In this document: one piece after another, positions 16,468 through 22,854 of the stretch
How positions within the stretch are numbered: position 1 is the stretch's first letter
Layout of the letters: each line of letters starts with the position of its first letter
Notes under the pieces: generated by a model
Databases searched by the model: none
Told to the model about the DNA's origin: nothing
The model's input: the letters and a program-made list of their open reading frames with translations, nothing else
Assembly (NCBI GenBank): GCA_002351795.1
Contig: DEHG01000041.1
Coordinates: 1 to 23,864, forward strand
Origin: Ruminococcaceae bacterium UBA2806
GTDB taxonomy: Bacteria > Bacillota > Clostridia > Oscillospirales > Acutalibacteraceae
Reading direction: 5' to 3'
Length of the DNA stretch: 23,864 nt
Translations under genes and position numbers: made by a program

Positions 16468-16518
16468 AAAATACCGTCAGTTTCTGAAATAATATCAGTA
16501 CTGACGGTATTTTTTTAT
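16468..16518 (+). terminator. Strong intrinsic terminator of the feo operon
   Basis: AAAATACCGTCAGT (16468-16481) pairs perfectly with ACTGACGGTATTTT (16500-16513), with an inner CTGA/TCAG pair extending the stem, and the 3' arm runs into an uninterrupted T tract. Confidence 0.92.
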
Positions 16519-16527
16519 TAAAAACAC

Positions 16528-16556
16528 TTGACTTGTTATTAGCAATGTGATATTAT
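16528..16556 (+). promoter_or_regulatory. Promoter of the nicotinamidase-phosphoribosyltransferase operon
   Basis: TTGACT (16528-16533) and TATTAT (16551-16556) stand at 17-base spacing directly after the feo terminator. The predicted start near 16563 leaves a leader of about 40 bases. No operator was recognised. Confidence 0.72.
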
Positions 16557-16601
16557 CATATTGTAATCAATTCGTTCATACAAAAACGGGAGGTATTATC
16601 T

Positions 16602-17126
16602 ATGAAACATTTTTTGATAGTTGTTGATATGCAGAAGGACTTTGTTGACGGCGCACTCGGAACAAAAGAAGCTGTCGGAATTGTTCCCGCTGTTACTGAG
16701 AAGATCAGAAATTTTGACGGAGAGATATTTGTGACCCTGGATACTCATTTTGAAAATTATATGGAAACGGCAGAGGGCAAAAAGCTGCCTGTTCCTCACT
16801 GTATAAAGGATACAGAGGGCTGGAGGCTTGATAAAAATGTAGCTCAGTCACTTAAAGATAAAAAATATACCATTGTAGAAAAAAAGACATTTGGTTCTGT
16901 AGAACTGCCTGAGCTTATCGAAAAAGCTGCAGAAGGGGATGAGTTTACAACTGAATTGATCGGTCTTTGCACTGATATCTGCGTTGTAAGCAATGCGCTT
17001 ATAGTTAAAGCATATTTCCCTGAAATGCCTATAGCTGTTGATGCTAAATGCTGTGCGGGCGTTACACCCGAAGCTCATGAAGCTGCACTTAATACAATGA
17101 AAAGCTGCCAGATAGATATAAAATAA
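16602..17126 (+). CDS. pncA: Nicotinamidase-like cysteine hydrolase (isochorismatase superfamily)
   Basis: The 174-residue protein keeps the cysteine hydrolase triad: Asp9 in VVDMQKDF, Lys94 or Lys95 in VEKKTFGS, and Cys127 in GLCTDICVVSNAL. Likely metal ligands are Asp47 and His49 (TLDTHF) and His66 (VPHC). These features fit nicotinamidase, which hydrolyses nicotinamide to nicotinate and ammonia. The functional call rests strongly on context: the nicotinate phosphoribosyltransferase gene follows after 14 bases, so the product of the first enzyme is the substrate of the second. GGGAGG precedes the ATG at 16602. Without that neighbour the safe call would be isochorismatase-family hydrolase. 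It is slightly shorter than E. coli PncA. Confidence 0.85.
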   Translation: MKHFLIVVDMQKDFVDGALGTKEAVGIVPAVTEKIRNFDGEIFVTLDTHFENYMETAEGKKLPVPHCIKDTEGWRLDKNVAQSLKDKKYTIVEKKTFGSVELPELIEKAAEGDEFTTELIGLCTDICVVSNALIVKAYFPEMPIAVDAKCCAGVTPEAHEAALNTMKSCQIDIK

Positions 17127-17140
17127 TAAGGAGGATCATT

Positions 17141-18334
17141 ATGAAATTACAGCCCATCATTACTTCACTGCTTGATACCGATCTGTATAAATTCAATATG
17201 GATCAGGTTATTTTCCATAAGCATACAGATCTTTGCGGACAGTATATTTTCAAATGCAGAAATAAGGGAGTAGTCTTTACACCTGAAATGGCACAGGAAA
17301 TAAAAGAACAGACAGACCATCTCTGCTCACTTACATTTAACAAAGAAGAACTGGACTATCTTCGTTCAATAAGATTTATAAAAAATGACTATGTTGAATT
17401 TCTCAGGCTCTGGCATCCGATCCGTGACTATGTAACAGTAGAACTCAGCAAAGACGGAGAACTTGATATCAGGGTAGAAGGACCGTTGTTTTCTGCAATG
17501 CAGTTTGAAATATTCCTGCTTGAGATCGTAAACGAAGTCTATTTCAGAATGAAATATGATTACGATACTTTGCTAAATTCCGCCAAAGAAAAGCTTGATA
17601 AAAAAATCCTGGCTTTGAACGATGGAACATATACATTCCATTTTGCTGAATTCGGCTGCCGCAGAAGACTTTCAAGAGAATGGGAGGATGTTGTTGTAAA
17701 ACGCCTTGCAACTGAGACAGATAAATGCGTGGGAACATCAAACGTATATCTTGCAATGAAATATGATTTGACTCCAATCGGTACTTATGCACATGAATAT
17801 GTACAAATGTATCAAGGAATTGATGAAATACCTCTTGCATATACAAACCATTATGCAATGCGTGACTGGTATGACGAATATCAGGGCGACAACGGTACAG
17901 CGCTTACAGATACAGTGACTACTGATCTTTTCCTCAAGGATTTCAACCGTTCAATGGTAAACAATTACACAGGTGTACGTCATGACAGTGCCGATCCATA
18001 CGAATGGGGAGAAAAAATGATCCGTCATTATCAGAAATACGGCGTTGACCCAAAAACAAAGCTGCTGCTTTTCAGCGACAGTCTTGATTTTGACAAAGCT
18101 CAGGCATTGTTTGAGTATTTTAAAGACAGAACAAAGGTATCATTCGGCATAGGTACATTCTGCTCGAATGATACCTGCGAGGAAGCGCTTAATATTGTCA
18201 TTAAGCTGCAATATGTAAACGGCCGTCCCGTTGCAAAGCTTTCTGACACTCCCGGAAAGGCGATGTGCCGTGACAGCGATTATCTCGAGTATCTGAGAAG
18301 GTCTGTAGAATTCAGACTGAACAGGGAAAAATAA
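17141..18334 (+). CDS. pncB: Nicotinate phosphoribosyltransferase
   Basis: PncB joins nicotinate to PRPP to give nicotinate mononucleotide, the entry point of the Preiss-Handler route to NAD, with ATP hydrolysis stimulating the reaction. The 397-residue product has the length of the E. coli-type enzyme. Signatures are SLLDTDLYKFNM (9-20), FAEFGCRRRLS (168-178), GTYAHE (214-219) whose His218 is the expected phosphorylated histidine, GVRHDSADPYEW (278-289) and LLFSDSLDF. AAGGAGG precedes the ATG at 17141. It is 14 bases downstream of the nicotinamidase gene, forming a two-gene salvage operon, and is closed by the terminator at 18355. Confidence 0.95.
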   Translation: MKLQPIITSLLDTDLYKFNMDQVIFHKHTDLCGQYIFKCRNKGVVFTPEMAQEIKEQTDHLCSLTFNKEELDYLRSIRFIKNDYVEFLRLWHPIRDYVTVELSKDGELDIRVEGPLFSAMQFEIFLLEIVNEVYFRMKYDYDTLLNSAKEKLDKKILALNDGTYTFHFAEFGCRRRLSREWEDVVVKRLATETDKCVGTSNVYLAMKYDLTPIGTYAHEYVQMYQGIDEIPLAYTNHYAMRDWYDEYQGDNGTALTDTVTTDLFLKDFNRSMVNNYTGVRHDSADPYEWGEKMIRHYQKYGVDPKTKLLLFSDSLDFDKAQALFEYFKDRTKVSFGIGTFCSNDTCEEALNIVIKLQYVNGRPVAKLSDTPGKAMCRDSDYLEYLRRSVEFRLNREK

Positions 18335-18354
18335 TACAATATCCTTTTCATAGC

Positions 18355-18391
18355 AAAACTGCTGCCGGAATGACCCGACAGCAGTTTTTTT
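18355..18391. terminator. Bidirectional terminator between pncB and the zinc-ribbon gene
   Basis: AAAACTGCTG (18355-18364) pairs perfectly with CAGCAGTTTT (18379-18388), with an inner CGG/CCG pair, followed by a T run on the plus strand and a shorter TTTT on the minus strand. The plus-strand T run overlaps the stop codon of the convergent zinc-ribbon gene. Confidence 0.9.
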
Positions 18392-18848
18392 AAATATTTA
18401 TTCCGATCAGATTATTGCTTAATTGAGATAATGTTGAAAATGACATTACTCCAAGAACTGACAGAACAATTGTGAGTATAATGGAAATCAATATTATTAT
18501 TAGGAAAGAACGTGCATAATTCTTGACATTGATATTTGTATTGCTTCCGAAAGCATAAACAAACAGCATGATAATACCAACAAGCGGAATAGCAAACAGA
18601 ATATTATATCCTATATATCCCCAAGGAGAGATAGGCGTTGTATCCTGCATAGGCTGATTCATCATAGCAGGCATCGGCTGCTGCTGCGGCTGATACTGCA
18701 TATTGGGATTGCCATAGGACTGATTCTGATACATCTGATTAGGATCATAGACCTGCTGAGGGGGTGCAGGCGGCGTCATTTTTGCTCCGCAAGATGTGCA
18801 GAAGCTGATACCGTCCGGAAGATCTGCACCGCATGACATACATCTCAT
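18390..18848 (-). CDS. Zinc-ribbon membrane protein of unknown function
   Basis: The 152-residue product begins with a treble-clef zinc ribbon, Cys3-x2-Cys6 and Cys17-x2-Cys20 (MSCGADLPDGISFCTSCG). A low-complexity linker rich in Pro, Gln, Met and Tyr follows (about 25-80), then two hydrophobic segments (about 85-110, GYNILFAIPLVGIIMLFVYAFG, and about 122-147, rich in Ile and Leu). The soluble ribbon is expected in the cytosol with the rest in the membrane. The frame extends 16 codons upstream to 18896, but AGGAGG on the minus strand at 18862-18857 precedes the ATG at 18848, which is used. Proteins of this layout are common in Clostridia with no established role. A promoter, 18977-18949, drives it alone. 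Confidence 0.8.
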   Translation of the reverse strand: MRCMSCGADLPDGISFCTSCGAKMTPPAPPQQVYDPNQMYQNQSYGNPNMQYQPQQQPMPAMMNQPMQDTTPISPWGYIGYNILFAIPLVGIIMLFVYAFGSNTNINVKNYARSFLIIILISIILTIVLSVLGVMSFSTLSQLSNNLIGINI

Positions 18849-18948
18849 ATAAAAAACCTCCTGATTCGCTGTCAGCGAAATATAATAATAATCCAAAGCT
18901 TAACTCAAGCTTTATTACAAATACAATTAACTGTATCCATACTATATT

Positions 18949-18977
18949 ATTATACCATAATAAATAAATGCTGTCTA
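18949..18977 (-). promoter_or_regulatory. Promoter of the zinc-ribbon gene
   Basis: On the minus strand TAGACA (18977 to 18972), a 17-base spacer and TATAAT (18954 to 18949) with an upstream TGG give an extended -10 promoter. The leader of about 95 bases contains two short hairpins, AAAGCTT/AAGCTTT (18895-18913) and TTCGCT/AGCGAA (18865-18879). Confidence 0.7.
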
Positions 18978-19017
18978 TAACATAACTACTACATAAATAA
19001 TGGAAGGTTATTAGGTA

Positions 19018-19105
19018 TTTTGACGAAATGCACAAATAAAAATATTACAATAATAAATAACAACGCCTGTTTTTGACATAGTATTGCTGCCATACCATGT
19101 ATAAT
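19018..19105 (+). promoter_or_regulatory. Putative Spo0A-controlled spoIIE promoter with a 21-base spacer
   Basis: TTGACA (19073-19078) and TATAAT (19100-19105) are perfect sigma-A hexamers but lie 21 bases apart. B. subtilis spoIIE and spoIIG promoters also have 21-22 base spacers and need Spo0A. TTTTGACGAA (19018-19027) closely matches the Spo0A box (TGNCGAA core), at about -94 to -85 from the predicted start near 19112. A weaker core-like TGACATA overlaps the -35. Spo0A control is inference from pattern and gene identity. Confidence 0.65.
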
Positions 19106-19155
19106 ATTCAGAGAATAATTATTTACAACAGCTTTTACTTGCAGAGGTGGTCATA

Positions 19156-21480
19156 TTGAAAATCAATGAACTGATCGGCGGATTGGGCAAAAGAATAAAA
19201 GGAGGGGCAGGGGAGAAGTGGCTTATCCGTCTCGGGATATCATTGTGCGCCTTTTTGTTTTCAAATGCATCTGTTTTTGGTGAGTATTCACCCTTTGGCG
19301 TATCACTTGCTGCAGCGGTACCTTTCCCGTATGTCTTTTTTTCATTCATCGGTTCCACAGCAGGTTATTTGTTTTTTTCACCGGTAACAGGCGGTTTCAG
19401 ATACATAGCAGCCTGTGCTGCCGTAATAGCTATAAGGTGGACTCTTAATGATATTAAAAAACTAAATTCACATTCATTATACTCAAGTGCAGTAGCATTC
19501 TTTCCTGTACTTGCAACAGGTCTTGCTGTTATGAGTGTGGGCGGTTTTACATTTCAGAGCATAATTATTTATTCTACGGAAGCAATGCTCGGAGCCGCTG
19601 CTGCATATTTTATCTCACGGACATCAGTAATACTTGAAGGCACACGTTCTATAGGGATGCTCACTCCTCAGGAGCTTGCAAGCCTTATACTGACAGGATG
19701 TATTCTTCTGCTTTCCTTCGGAGGATTCAGAATATATGATCTTTCAGTCGGAAGAATAGCTGCCATACTTGTCATTCTTTTTTCCGCACGTTACGGAAGC
19801 ATGACAGGCGGAGCTGTTGCCGGAATTGCCTGCGGTGCTGTAATGAGTCTCGCCTCAAAGGATTTTTCTTTCATAGGCGCCTGCTTTGCCTTCGGCGGTC
19901 TGATATCAGGGCTTTTTTCCCCGCTCGGAAAGATCGCCGAGGTCGTTCTGTTTATGATGGCGGCAATAATCGTATCCTTGCAATCCGGAAGCGTACAAAG
20001 GATTGTGGTAATGTTCTATGAAATACTTATTGCTTCGATAGTTTTCATGTTTCTGCCGGAAACTGCCGCAAATTTTCTCAGGGCTGTCTTTGTAAAAACC
20101 GATGATAATGAACATACCGAAGAATTAAGGCGTTCAATTATTATGCGTCTTGATTTTGCATCAAAAGCGCTTTCAAATGTTTCGGATGATGTTGAAGCTG
20201 TTTCAGAGAAGCTGTCAAAAATAATAACGCCCACTATGGACGGAGTTTATGAAAACGCTGTTGAACAGACCTGCAGCCGATGCGGAATGAAGGTATTCTG
20301 CTGGGAGCACAGGGACGGAGTAAGCCTTGAAATGCTGAAAAGAACTGAAACCAGACTGCGTAATGAAGGCGAAATAAAAACCTCGGACTTATGCAGTGAA
20401 TTCAGAAAAAGATGCTGCCGTACCTCTGAAATGACGGAAGCTATAAACAAATGTTACAGCAGCTTTGTTGCGTCTCAGGCTGCTCAGAAAAGAATTGAAG
20501 AGGTACGTCAGGTAGTTGCCGGACAATTCTGCGGGCTGGGCGGCATACTTGAAGAAATGGCGGAAGAATATTCAAATTACGAGGTTTTCGACAGAGAGCT
20601 TTCCGACAGGATAACCGAAAAGCTGAAAGATCTGGGCTTGCAGCCTACAGCCGTTAGCTGCCGTATAGATTATCTTGGACGAATGACAATAGAAGCAGAA
20701 GCAACTGATGCAAATCTTGCAAAGCTGAGAAGGGCAGTAATTGTTCATGAGATGAATAAGCTATGCGGAAGGAAATTTGATACACCCGCTGTAACAACAA
20801 TATTGGGAACGATAAGAATTACAATGTGCGAGCGGCCGTGTCTTGATATAGAAATAGCCGCAAGTCAGCATGTATGCGGCGACGGAAAACTCTGCGGCGA
20901 TCATTTTGAATACTTTACGGACGGAACGGGAAAAATGACGGCTATTATCAGCGATGGAATGGGTACAGGCGGCAGAGCTGCCGTTGACGGAGGTATGGCG
21001 TCAGGCATTATGGAAAAGCTTCTTAAAGCGGGACTTGGATTTGACTGTGCATTACAGGTAGTCAATTCAGCCCTGCTTGTCAAATCCGAAGATGAATCCC
21101 TTGCAACACTTGATATTGTATCTGTAGATCTTTACAGCGGTAAAACCAATTTCATGAAAGCCGGCGCAGCGCTTTCATTCATAAGGAAAAACAATATGAT
21201 GTTCAGGGTTGAAACGCCCTCACTTCCGGCGGGGATACTTCCTCAGATAGAATTCAGCTATACTGAGGATGAGCTTTCTGACGGTGACATAATCGTAATG
21301 GTATCTGACGGCGCAGTTGCGACAGGCGAAGAGTGGATAGAACACATTATCCTTTCCCGTGACCACAGATCAATGCAGGAGCTTGCAGATCAGATAACTG
21401 ATGAGGCTATTACAAGGAGAAAGGACGGTCATGATGATGATATCACGGTCATTGCAATGAGAATACTCAACAATTCATAA
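19156..21480 (+). CDS. spoIIE: Stage II sporulation protein E, membrane PP2C phosphatase
   Basis: SpoIIE dephosphorylates the anti-anti-sigma factor SpoIIAA, releasing sigma-F in the forespore, and takes part in polar septum formation. The 774-residue product has about ten membrane helices in its first 310 residues (SPFGVSLAAAVPFPYVFF). A regulatory region follows with the conserved cysteines CSRCGMKVFCWEH near 372-384. The PP2C domain carries SDGMGTGGRAAVDGG near 598-612, ATLDIVSVDL and MVSDGAVATGEEW near 713-725, the acidic metal-binding positions of the family. A GTG at 19147 is in frame, but GAGG at 19144-19147 overlaps it and is 8 bases before TTG 19156, so a TTG start is chosen. It is slightly shorter than the Bacillus protein. 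Its presence indicates a spore-forming lineage. Confidence 0.93.
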   Translation: MKINELIGGLGKRIKGGAGEKWLIRLGISLCAFLFSNASVFGEYSPFGVSLAAAVPFPYVFFSFIGSTAGYLFFSPVTGGFRYIAACAAVIAIRWTLNDIKKLNSHSLYSSAVAFFPVLATGLAVMSVGGFTFQSIIIYSTEAMLGAAAAYFISRTSVILEGTRSIGMLTPQELASLILTGCILLLSFGGFRIYDLSVGRIAAILVILFSARYGSMTGGAVAGIACGAVMSLASKDFSFIGACFAFGGLISGLFSPLGKIAEVVLFMMAAIIVSLQSGSVQRIVVMFYEILIASIVFMFLPETAANFLRAVFVKTDDNEHTEELRRSIIMRLDFASKALSNVSDDVEAVSEKLSKIITPTMDGVYENAVEQTCSRCGMKVFCWEHRDGVSLEMLKRTETRLRNEGEIKTSDLCSEFRKRCCRTSEMTEAINKCYSSFVASQAAQKRIEEVRQVVAGQFCGLGGILEEMAEEYSNYEVFDRELSDRITEKLKDLGLQPTAVSCRIDYLGRMTIEAEATDANLAKLRRAVIVHEMNKLCGRKFDTPAVTTILGTIRITMCERPCLDIEIAASQHVCGDGKLCGDHFEYFTDGTGKMTAIISDGMGTGGRAAVDGGMASGIMEKLLKAGLGFDCALQVVNSALLVKSEDESLATLDIVSVDLYSGKTNFMKAGAALSFIRKNNMMFRVETPSLPAGILPQIEFSYTEDELSDGDIIVMVSDGAVATGEEWIEHIILSRDHRSMQELADQITDEAITRRKDGHDDDITVIAMRILNNS

Positions 21481-21490
21481 TTTCACAGCA

Positions 21491-22411
21491 TTATCTTGAC
21501 AGGTAACAGCCCTGGACTATATTCCTGAGTTTAAGCTCATGATTGATGCGATTGAGTATGCGCTTTTTATCACCACTCCATAATGGGGCTATCAGCTTTC
21601 TTTTATCGCCGTCGCCTGTCAGCCTGTGTATTACCATCTCAGGCGGCAGACGGGCTATTATCTCGCAAAGTATCCTGATATACTCATCCTCACTTAATGC
21701 TTTTGCAGATCCGTTTCTGTACATTACGGCAAGCTTCGTTCCTTCAAGGATATGAAGCAGCTGGAGCTTTATCCCGTCCGAGCCGCAATCTGCAATATGC
21801 TTTGCGGTCGAAAGCATTTTTGAGATATCCTCTCCCGGCAGACCGATTATCATATGTGCAATGACGACAACACCGGCATCATGCAGCTTTTCAACAGCTT
21901 TGTGATAAATTTCAGTTTTATAGCCTCTGTTTATTAGCGCAGCCGTTTCATCATCCGATGTCTGTAATCCAAGCTCTACCCATACGGGCTTTCTTGAGGA
22001 CAGATCAGCAATAAGCTCAATAACATCATCAGAAAGACAGTCGGGACGGGTAGCTATATCCAAAACGGCAATATCTTCTCTTTCTGCCACGGAATAATAA
22101 AGATCTTTCAGATACTGCAAAGGCGCATATGTATTTGTGTAAGACTGAAAATATGCAATATATCGCCTGCCTGAAAATTTTTCAGATATCACGGATTTAG
22201 CGTCTTCTATCTGTTTGTCGATATCCCCGCTGAATTTTGCGGCAAAATCGCCGGATCCCTCCTGGCTGCAAAAAATACAGCCCCCGTATGATATCTTACC
22301 GTCCCTGTTCGGGCAGGTCATTCCTCCGTCAAGAGACAGCTTATACAGTTTTTCACCAAATGTTTCTTTAAGATAATAGTCAAGTGAATGATATCTTTTT
22401 CCGTTCCACAT
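21491..22411 (-). CDS. Radical SAM protein, TIGR01212 (YtqA/YhcC-like) family
   Basis: The 306-residue product has the atypical radical SAM cluster motif Cys33-x11-Cys45-x2-Cys48 (TCPNRDGKISYGGCIFC) of the TIGR01212 family rather than the usual CxxxCxxC. Further family marks are YFQSYTNTYAP (about 93-103), DIATRPDCL, ELGLQT and HMIIGLPGE. The cluster should bind SAM and generate a deoxyadenosyl radical; the YtqA branch has been linked to tRNA modification in Bacillus, but this is not evident from the sequence. A minus-strand AAGGAG precedes the ATG at 22411. Only 10 bases separate its end from that of spoIIE, so the two transcripts meet without room for a terminator. Rubredoxin lies upstream on the same strand. 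Confidence 0.87.
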   Translation of the reverse strand: MWNGKRYHSLDYYLKETFGEKLYKLSLDGGMTCPNRDGKISYGGCIFCSQEGSGDFAAKFSGDIDKQIEDAKSVISEKFSGRRYIAYFQSYTNTYAPLQYLKDLYYSVAEREDIAVLDIATRPDCLSDDVIELIADLSSRKPVWVELGLQTSDDETAALINRGYKTEIYHKAVEKLHDAGVVVIAHMIIGLPGEDISKMLSTAKHIADCGSDGIKLQLLHILEGTKLAVMYRNGSAKALSEDEYIRILCEIIARLPPEMVIHRLTGDGDKRKLIAPLWSGDKKRILNRINHELKLRNIVQGCYLSR

Positions 22412-22434
22412 AACAGGCTCCTTACAACAAATAT

Positions 22435-22517
22435 GCCGACAGCAAATAGACAGCTGCCGGCTTTTCCATTAATTTATAACGTAAACAAAGACGTTATCAT
22501 GCGGAGCATAGCCCCGC
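22435..22517 (-). other. Three consecutive stem-loops between rubredoxin and the radical SAM gene
   Basis: Reading the minus strand: GCGGGGC/GCTCCGC (22517-22501), ATAACGT/ACGTTAT (22497-22476) and GCCGGCAGC/GCTGTCGGC (22461-22435). In the first and third stems the one mismatch is a G-U wobble on the minus strand but A-C on the plus strand, so the minus-strand RNA is the better folder. No clear T-run follows. It could be a processing or attenuation region in a rubredoxin-radical SAM transcript. It matches no riboswitch known to me. Confidence 0.45.
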
Positions 22518-22553
22518 CCAGTTTATATCAGTTATTCAGTTTATTTAATTGTA

Positions 22554-22715
22554 TTATTCCTCGGGAGAAAAGTTTTCCTTGTCAACTCCGCAAAGCGGAC
22601 AGATCCAGTCATCGGGAATATCCTCAAACGGTGTATTGGGAGCAATTCCGTTATCGGGATCACCGTCGAGCGGATCATATACATAACCGCAGACATTGCA
22701 TACATATTTTGCCAT
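22554..22715 (-). CDS. Rubredoxin
   Basis: A 53-residue classical rubredoxin, a small cytoplasmic one-electron carrier that holds a single iron with four cysteines: Cys6 and Cys9 (YVCNVCGYVYDP) and Cys39 and Cys42 (WICPLCGVDKENF). In anaerobes it passes electrons to rubrerythrin, superoxide reductase or flavodiiron oxygen reductases; none is in the window. The open frame runs upstream to 22781, but AAAGGAGG on the minus strand precedes the ATG at 22715 and the preceding residues are not rubredoxin-like, so this start is used. Its own promoter lies at 22823-22795. Confidence 0.97.
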   Translation of the reverse strand: MAKYVCNVCGYVYDPLDGDPDNGIAPNTPFEDIPDDWICPLCGVDKENFSPEE

Positions 22716-22794
22716 AAACAAACCTCCTTTGCATTTTTTCGATGGCTGTGAGTTCGTTTTTATAATACACTCACTGCCCAATAAACTTATTCAA

Positions 22795-22823
22795 AGTATA
22801 CATTATCAGATGCAAAAAGTCAA
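22795..22823 (-). promoter_or_regulatory. Promoter of rubredoxin
   Basis: On the minus strand TTGACT (22823 to 22818) and TATACT (22800 to 22795) are spaced by 17 bases. The predicted start near 22788 leaves a leader of about 70 bases. Confidence 0.72.
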
Positions 22824-22854
22824 CTGTTTTTATAAATAATTATTGACTCAGATA

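Larger units (their letters stand above)
18849..19155. other. 307-base intergenic region with divergent promoters
   Basis: This AT-rich gap holds the minus-strand promoter and leader of the zinc-ribbon gene in its left half and the plus-strand spoIIE control region in its right half, with a Spo0A-box-like site at 19018-19027. No coding frame with a ribosome binding site was seen between them. Confidence 0.7.

Noticed and set aside
22388..22717. Plus-strand frame of 109 codons over the rubredoxin region
   Set aside because: It overlaps a secure rubredoxin gene and the hairpin interval on the other strand, with no recognisable protein features.
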